The position numbers and the translations under genes were made by a program. A model generated the notes under the pieces. The model worked only from the letters and a program-made list of their open reading frames with translations, searched no databases and was not told the DNA's origin. Positions 1 to 6,853 of a stretch of DNA of 49,278 bases are shown here, one piece after another; the stretch's first letter is position 1, and each line of letters begins with the position of its first letter. Origin of the DNA: Anabaena sp. 4-3 (GTDB lineage: Bacteria > Cyanobacteriota > Cyanobacteriia > Cyanobacteriales > Nostocaceae); NCBI RefSeq assembly GCF_001597745.1, contig NZ_LUHJ01000029.1, forward strand, positions 1 through 49,278, written 5' to 3'.

Positions 1-67
1 GTTCTGGAAACATTAAAAATGTGCCAGAAGCCTACATCGACCCGCTAGGGCGATGTAGGTAGTTCAC
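1..67 (+). mobile_element. Right end of an IS200/IS605-type element (probable)
   Basis: The first 67 bases do not continue the SulP gene that follows. They hold an open frame ending at 60-62 and an imperfect hairpin (arms 31-39 and 51-59, extended by CCC/GGG at 41-43 and 48-50 around a GCTA loop) overlapping the end of that frame. A subterminal hairpin overlapping the tnpB 3' end is the known layout of IS200/IS605 right ends. SulP homology resumes at about 64-70, so the element end is put near GTTCAC (62-67). The rest of the element lies outside the window, so the family is inferred. Confidence 0.5.
3..62 (+). CDS. C-terminal tail of a TnpB-like protein (partial)
   Basis: Frame 3 is open from the window edge to TAG at 60-62 and gives 19 residues, SGNIKNVPEAYIDPLGRCR. 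The KNVPEAY stretch resembles tails I associate with cyanobacterial TnpB proteins of the IS605/IS1341 type, which are RNA-guided nucleases. The catalytic domain is outside the window, so this is a recognition of a short tail, not of a domain. The alternative is a fortuitous open frame. Confidence 0.4.
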   Translation, partial: SGNIKNVPEAYIDPLGRCR

Positions 68-825
68 TAGTTACACTGATTGACGAACTCACTGATACTC
101 CCAGTAATAAAAATAGAGAAGCTGTTGGTCAAGGTATTGCCAATATTATTACAGGCTTCCTCGGTGGAATGGCTGGCTGTGGCATGATTGGTCAATCGGT
201 GATTAACATCAAATCCGGTGGACGTACTCGCCTTTCTACCTTGTGTGCCGGGGTTTTGTTGATAGTCTTCATTTTAGTGTTAGGCAATTGGGTGAAGCAA
301 ATCCCGATGGCATCATTGGTAGGTGTAATGTTTATGGTGTCCATTGGCACTTTTAACTGGACTTCGTTGCAGACATTACATTTAGTGCCAAGAAGTGAAA
401 CGGCTGTGATGGTGACAACAGTTTTCGTCACCGTACTCAGTCGTAACCTAGGTTTAGGAGTGCTGGTTGGGATTGTTCTGAGTACAGTTTTCTTTTCGCG
501 TCAAATTGCCAAAGTTGTATTTGTAGATTCATTGCTGAGTGCTGATCAAAATTACCGGACTTACAGCATTGCCGGACAATTATTCTTTTTGTCGGTAGAC
601 CAATTTCTCGCCGCTTTTGACTTTTCAGAAAACTTACAGCGTGTCAAAATTGATTTAACCCATGCCCACATTTGGGATCAAGCGGCGGTAACAGCCATTG
701 ATAAAGTCGTGCTGAAGTTTCGCCGTCATGGCACAGAGGTAGATTTAGTCGGAGTGAACGCAGCTAGTGCCACGTTATTAGATAAACTGGCAGTCCACAA
801 CAAGTCTGTAGCCGTAGATAGCTGA
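61..825 (+). pseudogene. SulP-family anion transporter, 5' part missing (STAS domain intact)
   Basis: The frame is open upstream of the first ATG (169) back to about 61 and reads through family sequence: LIDELTD, then the conserved GQGIAN and GGMAGCGMIGQSVIN stretch, the last transmembrane helices and a C-terminal STAS domain (about the last 100 residues) ending at TGA 823-825. SulP proteins move sulfate or bicarbonate across the inner membrane and are normally 500-570 residues, so the first ten or so helices are absent. Upstream of about 61 the frame hits a stop (46-48) inside foreign sequence. In STAS the usual serine after the DQ/DxS position is alanine (WDQAAVTAID). I infer a gene broken by an insertion. 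If the 5' half lies on the other side of the element it could be restored by excision. An expressed C-terminal fragment from ATG 169 (218 residues) is possible. Confidence 0.65.
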
Positions 826-974
826 ATTATCTGGGTTAGCGCAGCCCTGCTGGACTGAGAATAAATGTCTTTACTCTTATATAACTATTTAGTTATAATA
901 CCAAAGTGACTGACAACATCCAGGTTGTTGCAGTCCAAGCATAGGCGCACACACAGATTATTACAGAAAAACCA

Positions 975-1430
975 ATGTGGGGAAGTGCTATTACGGCATA
1001 TTTACATTATCTTGGCTTCATGCTGGCGTTTGGGGCGTTGGTAGTTGAAAGCCAAAATCTCAAAAAAGATATCAGTCTAGCAGAAGCGTGGAAAGTGGTG
1101 ATAGCAGATGCCATTTATGGTTTATCTGCCACCACAATTCTAATCACAGGTATCTTGAGAGTGATGTACTTTGGTAAAGGTACTGATTACTACCTCAGCA
1201 GTCCGGTATTTTATACCAAGGTGGGGATGTTCATCCTGGTGAGTTTGTTGTCTCTGTATCCCACCTTTTCGTTTTTGACTTGGATTAAGAACTTGCGAGA
1301 AAACAAACCTCCTCATCTGGAATTTTCGCAATTACAGCGATTATGCTGGCTGATTAGGGGGGAGTTAGTGGGGTTTTGCTTCATCCCCTTGTTTGCTGCA
1401 CTTTTAGCGCGGGGAATTCGACTTTTTTAA
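975..1430 (+). CDS. DUF2214 family membrane protein
   Basis: 151 residues, about four transmembrane helices: residues 3-22, 41-63, 80-100 and 125-148. The sequence fits the cyanobacterial DUF2214 family in length and pattern (HYLGFMLAFGALVVE near the N-terminus, GILRVMYFGKG and YYLSSPVFYTKVG in the middle). No function has been shown for the family and no catalytic or metal site is obvious apart from one histidine in helix 1. The gene follows the SulP remnant by 150 bases. A short inverted repeat (880-897, TATAACTA arms) sits between them. The start ATG at 975 has only a weak ribosome site. Confidence 0.8.
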   Translation: MWGSAITAYLHYLGFMLAFGALVVESQNLKKDISLAEAWKVVIADAIYGLSATTILITGILRVMYFGKGTDYYLSSPVFYTKVGMFILVSLLSLYPTFSFLTWIKNLRENKPPHLEFSQLQRLCWLIRGELVGFCFIPLFAALLARGIRLF

Positions 1431-1494
1431 ACATGAGGATTGAGGAGTGCGTTAGTTTAGATAGTGTGCGGTTTAGGTTCAAGGAGAATCAATC

Positions 1495-1680
1495 ATGTTT
1501 CCTTTTTGGATGAATCCCTGCTGTCATTCTGAATCTCAAAAATCCCATCGTCGGCATCAATTAGAATTTTTGAAATGGATGCGGGATAGTCTAGAAACGC
1601 GGTTGGCTGCTGTCAATGCGGCGATCGCCACTATGGAAAGACAAATGAACGAAGAAAACGCTTCTAATCAAGCTTCTTGA
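1495..1680 (+). CDS. Small conserved-looking protein, unknown function
   Basis: 61 residues, preceded by a clear AGGAG ribosome site (1481-1485) ten bases before the ATG. The N-terminus is hydrophobic and cysteine/histidine-rich (FPFWMNPCCHSE), and the rest is a single predicted amphipathic helix (LEFLKWMRDSLETRLAAVNAAIATMERQ). Its TGA (1678-1680) shares a base with the ATG at 1680 of the next gene, so the two are probably translated together. I do not recognise a family. Confidence 0.6.
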   Translation: MFPFWMNPCCHSESQKSHRRHQLEFLKWMRDSLETRLAAVNAAIATMERQMNEENASNQAS

Positions 1681-2603
1681 TGTTCGCCCGGAATTGCTTG
1701 CCGATGACCGAACAAGTGATCAAAACTAAGATGAGGAATAGACTCACGGTGATGAGGAATATACTTTCAGACGAGGCGATCGCTCAACTGATTGCAGAAG
1801 ACGTTCCCTATTTTGATTTGACCACATTGGGACTCGGCATTGGCAAGCAACCGGGGGAAATTGAATTTTCTGCCCGTCATCCGATGGTAGTTTGTGCCAC
1901 GGAGGAAGCCGCCAGAGTCTTGGAAAAATGTGGGGCTACAGTTTCGTTTCAGGTTGAAAGTAGCACTACCTTGGAGGCGCAACAACTCATCCTCAAAGCC
2001 ACAGGTTCAGCCGCAGCTTTGCATATTGGCTGGAGAATAGCACTTAATTTATTGGAATATGCTTCCGGGATTGCTACTCGTACTGATAGTTTGGTCAAAG
2101 CTGCCCAACAAGTCAATCCATCTGTAGGAATAGTTGGGACGCGCAAAGTGTTTCCGGGTACACGTCCGTTATCTGTCAAGGCACTTTTAGCCGGTGGTGC
2201 AATTCCCCATCGTTTGGGGTTGTCGGAAAGCATTTTGATTTTTAAGGAACATCTGACTTATCTGGGGGGAATGTCAGGTTTATTGGCAGCCTTACCAGCA
2301 CTTAAACAACGGTTTCAAGAACATAAGATAGCGATGGAAGTAGAAACCGTAGCAGATGCAGAGGCGATCGCTCAAGCTGGAATCGATATGATTCAATTTG
2401 ATAAGGTTGCCTGTAGTGACCTTAAGGCTGTAGTACCGTCATTAAAAAATCACTATCCCCAGATTAAACTTGCTGTGGCTGGGGGAGTTACCTTAGACAA
2501 CGTTCAGGATTATGCTAGCACCGGCGTTGATTTACTGGTGACAAGCTTTCCCTATTTTGGCAAACCTGCCGATATTGGCGTGAAAATGCGGAATGTTTCT
2601 TAA
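1680..2603 (+). CDS. modD: ModD-like nicotinate phosphoribosyltransferase-fold protein
   Basis: Related to quinolinate phosphoribosyltransferase (NadC) but of the ModD subfamily, usually linked to molybdenum-transport operons; its exact substrate is not known. Visible signatures are EDVPYFDLTT near the start, the central ASGIATRTD, TRKVFPGTRPLSVKALLAGG, HRLGLSESILIFKEH (NadC has GLxDxxLIKxNH here), and a C-terminal barrel strand IKLAVAGGVTLDN. The start is uncertain: TTG 1677, ATG 1680 (overlapping the upstream stop as TGATG) or ATG 1752, which gives a start (MRNILSDEAIAQ) closer to the family's usual N-terminus. No molybdate transporter genes are nearby, so it is an orphan. The 3' end overlaps the convergent glycosyltransferase gene by four bases. 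Confidence 0.8.
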   Translation: MFARNCLPMTEQVIKTKMRNRLTVMRNILSDEAIAQLIAEDVPYFDLTTLGLGIGKQPGEIEFSARHPMVVCATEEAARVLEKCGATVSFQVESSTTLEAQQLILKATGSAAALHIGWRIALNLLEYASGIATRTDSLVKAAQQVNPSVGIVGTRKVFPGTRPLSVKALLAGGAIPHRLGLSESILIFKEHLTYLGGMSGLLAALPALKQRFQEHKIAMEVETVADAEAIAQAGIDMIQFDKVACSDLKAVVPSLKNHYPQIKLAVAGGVTLDNVQDYASTGVDLLVTSFPYFGKPADIGVKMRNVS

Positions 2604-3787
2604 ATCAACCCCATTTCTCGTAACCCCTGGCGGAGTCGATTTGCTTCTTGGGGGTTGTTTTGTTCATGGAGGAGAATGGCATTTTTAAAAGCGGTGACAC
2701 TGGCTGGAACATTACCGACTTTTAACTGTACTACTCCTAAATTTTGATAAGCTTCTGCATATTTAGGTTGAAAACGAATTGCTTTTTGGTAAGCTGCGAT
2801 CGCATCTGTAAACATCCCCAAAGCCTTGTATATCATTCCCAAATTGTAATATCCAATAGCAAAGTTAGGGTCAATTTTCAAAGCTGTTTCATAAGCTTTT
2901 TTCGCCCCATTGATATCTCCCGTTGCTTTGAGTAAATTACCTAAATTGTTATACGCGCCTAATTTCAGCATCGGGTAAATAGGTAACTTAATCGCATTTT
3001 GGTAATGAGAAATCGCCTGTTGGGGATTATTTAAACGATTGTGGGCAATACCTAAATGATAGTGTAATTCATATAAAACTTCGTAGTTTTCCTGACAAGC
3101 TTTGACACCCCGTTGTAATAACTCTATCCCTTGGTTAAATTTCCCAGTTTCCACATACAAAGCCCCCAACTTACTGCAAACATAAGGATCATGGGGGTGA
3201 GTTGCCAGAAAGCTTTCCATTGTCGCTTGGGCTTTGGCGTGTTTATCATTTTGAGCGATCGCGCTTTTTTGATAACCTGAGTGTAGAATTGCTACCTGTG
3301 GTAAATATCCGATTTCCCAATGGGGTTCTTTTTCGAGGATAGCGGTGACACTATCATCAATTAAAGCATGATAGGGACGGTCAAACCGGATATCGGGATG
3401 ATGGCGAAATAGGCGAGATACCAGAGAATAAGGAGACTGTTCTGCATCAATTTCGTGACGCAACAGGTTAATTAGGAGATATTCATCGCTAGCGATCGCC
3501 TCTTTTAACTGTGGTACAATTGCCGATGTCAGAGTCTCATCCGCATCCAAAACTAAAACCCAATCCCCAGTCACATATTGTAAAGCCGCATTGCGAGCCG
3601 CACTAAAATCATTACACCAAGCAAAATAATGCACCTTCGCCCCAAATTCTTGAGCAATTTCCGGCGTGCGATCAATAGAACCAGTATCCAGCACAACCAT
3701 TTCATCTACAACATTCTGCACACTGCTCAAACATTTAGGTAATGCTGCTGCTTCGTTTTTCACAATCATACACAGACTAATTTTCAT
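2600..3787 (-). CDS. GT2 glycosyltransferase fused to TPR repeats
   Basis: 395 residues. Residues 1-210 are a family 2 glycosyltransferase: ISLCMIVKNEA at the N-terminus, VVLDTGSIDRTPEIA (nucleotide-sugar binding) and VLVLDADETL (DxD-type metal site, about residues 79-85). Residues 205-385 form five or so tetratricopeptide repeats (for example AYNNLGNLLKATGDINGAKK, then YYNLGMIYKALG and YQNLGVVQLKVG). This two-part protein is common in cyanobacteria and is thought to glycosylate proteins, lipids or polysaccharide in the cytoplasm, the TPR part binding partners. There is no signal peptide or membrane segment. Substrate unknown. It is transcribed alone, facing modD. Confidence 0.85.
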   Translation of the reverse strand: MKISLCMIVKNEAAALPKCLSSVQNVVDEMVVLDTGSIDRTPEIAQEFGAKVHYFAWCNDFSAARNAALQYVTGDWVLVLDADETLTSAIVPQLKEAIASDEYLLINLLRHEIDAEQSPYSLVSRLFRHHPDIRFDRPYHALIDDSVTAILEKEPHWEIGYLPQVAILHSGYQKSAIAQNDKHAKAQATMESFLATHPHDPYVCSKLGALYVETGKFNQGIELLQRGVKACQENYEVLYELHYHLGIAHNRLNNPQQAISHYQNAIKLPIYPMLKLGAYNNLGNLLKATGDINGAKKAYETALKIDPNFAIGYYNLGMIYKALGMFTDAIAAYQKAIRFQPKYAEAYQNLGVVQLKVGNVPASVTAFKNAILLHEQNNPQEANRLRQGLREMGLI

Positions 3788-4141
3788 ATTGCCAATAAAT
3801 TTTACTTTTTCAAGGTTTATATTTTCTTATATGAGTGGCTTTTGTAATTATATAAGTTTATATTTAAATCAAAGTTTAATAGTCATTCAATCTATCTTGA
3901 TTTCCTCTCGACAATTATCAACGGTGATATTAACAAGTTTTCTTGATTTAGTCAGTGGAATTTTGACTTACTTCACACTAATGACATAGCATCTACACAC
4001 CTTATTCATAATTTTACAAAAGATTAACTTGATATTTGTAGTGTAGTAGTTGAATGGCTTGTAGTTGGGGCTACAAGCCTATATTTTTGGGTGGTTTTGT
4101 TGGTGGTGGGGGGAAAATGAACAGGTTTTCAGGAAGATTTT
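3788..4141. other. 354-base gene-free AT-rich gap with one hairpin
   Basis: Strongly AT-rich upstream region of the minus-strand glycosyltransferase gene. No supported reading frame: the open frame at 3666-3989 on the plus strand has no family resemblance and overlaps the glycosyltransferase start. A hairpin with nine-base arms GGCTTGTAG (4056-4064) and CTACAAGCC (4071-4079) is followed by TATATTTTT, so it could end a plus-strand transcript, but no plus-strand gene nearby obviously needs it. Confidence 0.5.
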
Positions 4142-4363
4142 TTATTTGTTTTGATTTTTGGGATTGTTTTCCTGTTCTGGGCGTTGGATAGCAGGGGGAT
4201 AATTGACATATTCACTGCTTCTGAGGGTTTCTGTGTTGGTTAAATCTTCCGGTAGGAGTTCTTCAGGTGTGACTGATTTATCAACAGCGTCGTCTAGCAC
4301 TCCTTCTGCATTGACGTTGGGTTTATCAGAAGTTCCTTTATGGCTTGCATGACCACCTGGCAT
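4142..4363 (-). CDS. Small acidic, probably disordered protein
   Basis: 73 residues, with a good ribosome site (AGAGGA, eight bases before the ATG on the minus strand). The composition is rich in Glu, Asp, Asn and Pro (TPEELLPEDLTNTETL, PPAIQRPEQENN) with no hydrophobic core, cysteine or membrane segment, so it is probably unstructured. Family not recognised. It is divergent from another small acidic protein gene at 4640, with a 276-base AT-rich region between them that may hold both promoters. Confidence 0.55.
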   Translation of the reverse strand: MPGGHASHKGTSDKPNVNAEGVLDDAVDKSVTPEELLPEDLTNTETLRSSEYVNYPPAIQRPEQENNPKNQNK

Positions 4364-4639
4364 AAATTTTTCCTCTGGTTTTATTTATCAAATGTTTCTA
4401 ATTTAAATAGTTGTTTTTTATAGGCACACTATCAAAGGTGTTAAAATAAAATCTGGGGTGAAGTCTTAAGTAATAAATTTGCAGATTTGTTGATTAATTC
4501 AATAGTCAGAATCAATCAGGGAAAGTTGGCGATGCAATCATGATTATTCAATAAATACACCAATTGCCAGAGGTAAAAGTTACCTATCATATTTTAATTT
4601 ATGTAAATAGTTAATTGATGTCTTGGCAATTGCGAGGTA

Positions 4640-4852
4640 ATGATGACTAAGAAGCAAGATAAACTAATTGATTTAGCAGTGCATGAATCTTCAGATCCAG
4701 ATGAGATTATCTCGCGTCATCAGGAAGATATATCTAGAGATATTCCGCAATCTGATGATTCACTACCGGATGAAAAGAATCCTGATATTAATCAAGATGA
4801 GCCGAATGTTGTGGATGAGCAAATGACTATTGCTAACTTAAGTGCGGGATAA
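4640..4852 (+). CDS. Small acidic, probably disordered protein
   Basis: 70 residues, ATG preceded by GCGAGGT (4632-4638). The sequence is dominated by Asp, Glu, Ser and Gln (HESSDPDEIISRHQED, then DIPQSDDSLPDEKNPD) without hydrophobic stretches. No known domain. Its 3' end overlaps the convergent reductase gene by 15 bases. Composition resembles the divergent neighbour at 4142-4363, but I see no real sequence similarity between them. Confidence 0.5.
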   Translation: MMTKKQDKLIDLAVHESSDPDEIISRHQEDISRDIPQSDDSLPDEKNPDINQDEPNVVDEQMTIANLSAG

Positions 4853-5836
4853 ATAGGACATATCAGGCCCAGATGGTATAATGCCACCAGGGTTAAGCGG
4901 AAACAGATTACCATAATAGTCTCGCTTGATGCTGTCTAAATCACAAGTCTCCGCAACGCCTGGAATTTGATACAATTTTCGCAAATATGCGCCTAAATTA
5001 TCGTAATCTTGGATGCGGCGACGGTTACACTTAAATAAACCATAGTAGACAATATCAAAGCGGAATAGTGTGGTGAACAGACGCACATCTGCTAAAGTGA
5101 GACTATCACCACACAGGTAACGACTGTGAGCGAGTAAAGCATCAATTTCATCTAAAGTGGTAAACAGTTCCTCAACAGCTTGATTATAAGCCTGTTGTGT
5201 CTGAGCGAAACCGCAGCGATAGACACCATTATTCACATTGGTGTAAATCTTTTCGTTCCATTCATCTATCTTTGGCTGTAATTCCTCTGGGTAAAGATTG
5301 AGTGTAGGATTAGAGGCGAACTCATTAAACTCAGAGTTCAACATGACGATAATCTCTGCACTTTCATTATTAACAATCGTCTTGGTTTGTTTATCCCACA
5401 AAACTGGCACTGTTGCCCGTCCAGTATAACCGGGTTGAGACAGTTCATACAACTGCGCCAGAGTATAACAACCTTCCTCTGGCGAGTCAAACACCCAACC
5501 ACCCGACTCCGCAGCAGGAGAAACCACAGATACAGATATAACTTCTTCCAACCCCTTAAGAGTTCTCACAATTAGTGTACGGTGCGCCCAAGGACAACCC
5601 ATACCAACATAGAGTTTATAACGTCCGGTGGCTGGTGAGTAAAGACTATCTTCCCCGACTTTAACAAAACTTCTAAACTGACTGTTAGGGCGAATATATT
5701 CACCAGACTGACTACGGGGGGCTAACTTTGACATCATAACTTGCCAAAGACTTGTCCAAACAAACTTACCCATCCCAATAATCAGCTTAGGAGGAAGAGA
5801 CTTACCCTTTTTCGGAGTTGTTCTAATACCATTCAT
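4838..5836 (-). CDS. Glutathionyl-hydroquinone reductase (Xi-class GST, YqjG/ECM4 type)
   Basis: 332 residues from ATG 5836; a TTG four codons upstream (5848) is the alternative. The enzyme removes glutathione from glutathionyl-hydroquinones and acts in the cytosol in quinone and oxidative-stress detoxification. Evidence: the Xi-class N-terminal stretch (APRSQSGEYIRPNSQFR), the thioredoxin-fold active site GMGCPWAHR with catalytic Cys81, the glutathione-binding NNESAEI, and a C-terminal all-helical GST domain (RYLCGDSLTLADVRLFTTLF, RFDIVYYGLFKCN) typical of the family. Length fits the family (about 320-370). It is transcribed alone and no regulatory site was identified. Confidence 0.88.
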   Translation of the reverse strand: MNGIRTTPKKGKSLPPKLIIGMGKFVWTSLWQVMMSKLAPRSQSGEYIRPNSQFRSFVKVGEDSLYSPATGRYKLYVGMGCPWAHRTLIVRTLKGLEEVISVSVVSPAAESGGWVFDSPEEGCYTLAQLYELSQPGYTGRATVPVLWDKQTKTIVNNESAEIIVMLNSEFNEFASNPTLNLYPEELQPKIDEWNEKIYTNVNNGVYRCGFAQTQQAYNQAVEELFTTLDEIDALLAHSRYLCGDSLTLADVRLFTTLFRFDIVYYGLFKCNRRRIQDYDNLGAYLRKLYQIPGVAETCDLDSIKRDYYGNLFPLNPGGIIPSGPDMSYLSRT

Positions 5837-5917
5837 GATTGACAGCAATTGATGTCACTGCACTCTTCCAGGATAGACTAGCCAGATAAAAAACAACTTC
5901 CCTCTCTCCAACTCTTC

Positions 5918-5946
5918 CTCTCTGCGCCTCTGCGCCTCTGCGTGAG
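5918..5946. repeat. Short tandem repeat, CCTCTGCG units
   Basis: Three tandem copies of CCTCTGCG ending in TGAG, between two minus-strand genes. Related copies lie at 9351-9378, 38617-38658 (opposite orientation) and, degenerate, at 6747-6837. These match the short tandemly repeated repetitive sequences of Nostocaceae. No function is evident. Confidence 0.75.
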
Positions 5947-5960
5947 AAAAATCTATAATT

Positions 5961-6599
5961 TTACTCAGCACCAGAATTAACATCTGTAACCAATACCAAC
6001 TTACCCTCCTTGTATGCTTGCCGGAGAGCGATCGCCTCTGCTACGATTTGTTGTGCAGTCAAACCTTCCTCATCCATCATCTTTTGGAGAGTAGTACCAG
6101 TTTTCTCCCCATCTTCATGAATAGGCGGAACTTGACAATATCTACCACCATTCTTTAACCGTCGCCAAATACTAGGCTTCTCAGCCGTTTCCCGTCTAGG
6201 AGTACGCTGTTTCTTAATCAGAGAACGTACAGTTTCCTGATTGATAATACTGACATCAAGCAACCTATCAATCACCTTTTGATACTTATTACTTCTTTCC
6301 GCCAGTTGATAAATAGTGCGTGGCTCAACTTGGGCAAAATCTTGAGGACTAAACTTACCAAAAGTTGCAGCAATTTTGAGATACCTCTTTTCCTCACCCT
6401 GCCAACCCTGACTTACAAGTAACTTCTTATACTCCTTACTCGACAAACATTGTTTTTGTTCAGCCAACCAAAAAGCATGATGTAAAATAGCCTTAGTCAC
6501 ATCAGCAAGGGTTTGAAACGAAAAATTTTCCGTCGCATCAGACTGTTCAAACTTGTGTGAAACTGGATGAGGAGCTACACCTTGCATTGATGACATCAT
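5961..6599 (-). CDS. Helical protein of unknown function, probably LexA-controlled
   Basis: 212 residues, soluble, mostly helical and basic in the middle. Recognisable stretches are YKKLLVSQGWQGEEKRYLKI, FAQVEPRTIYQLAERSNKY, IKKQRTPRR and the C-terminal EGLTAQQIVAEAIALRQAY. No catalytic motif is seen. I recall related hypothetical proteins in Nostoc genomes and plasmids but no assigned role; the repeated helix pattern and basic linker could suit DNA binding (inference). Starts are ATG 6599 or the adjacent ATG 6596, with a weak ribosome site. A palindrome containing a full match to the cyanobacterial LexA box lies about 50 bases upstream, so expression in the SOS response is a testable idea. 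Confidence 0.7.
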   Translation of the reverse strand: MMSSMQGVAPHPVSHKFEQSDATENFSFQTLADVTKAILHHAFWLAEQKQCLSSKEYKKLLVSQGWQGEEKRYLKIAATFGKFSPQDFAQVEPRTIYQLAERSNKYQKVIDRLLDVSIINQETVRSLIKKQRTPRRETAEKPSIWRRLKNGGRYCQVPPIHEDGEKTGTTLQKMMDEEGLTAQQIVAEAIALRQAYKEGKLVLVTDVNSGAE

Positions 6600-6644
6600 A
6601 ATAATCGTCTCGTACTCAGGTATTTTTGAGAAAACACAACATCT

Positions 6645-6668
6645 TATTTAGTACAATTGTACTAAATA
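6645..6668. promoter_or_regulatory. 24-bp perfect palindrome containing a LexA box
   Basis: The core AGTACAATTGTACT (6650-6663) matches the published cyanobacterial LexA consensus RGTACNNNDGTWCB at every position, and the perfect dyad extends to 24 bases (6645-6668). A second inverted repeat encloses it: TTTTGAGAAAA (6624-6634) and TTTTCTCAAAA (6669-6679). The site lies about 50 bases upstream of the minus-strand gene starting at 6599, where it would overlap the promoter. LexA binding is inferred. Confidence 0.65.
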
Positions 6669-6746
6669 TTTTCTCAAAACAAACCCCCAAACATACCCGA
6701 ATCTCCAACAAACCCCATATAAAATTATACACCCCTCCTCAAAATC

Positions 6747-6837
6747 CCCCCTCCGCGCACCTCCGCGTTGCCTCCGCGCGACGGCAGTCGCTACAACGGG
6801 GGAAACCCCCGCAACGCGCTGCCTCACCTTTGCGTTT
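6747..6837. repeat. GC-rich degenerate tandem repeats and small hairpin
   Basis: Units resembling CCTCCGCG are followed by GGGGGAAACCCCC (about 6799-6811, a small hairpin) and GCAACGCG. Base composition is far richer in GC than the surroundings. Belongs with the short tandem repeats elsewhere in the window. The long plus-strand open frame across it is low-complexity and not a gene. Confidence 0.6.
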
Positions 6838-6853
6838 AAAAAAACCCACCCTA

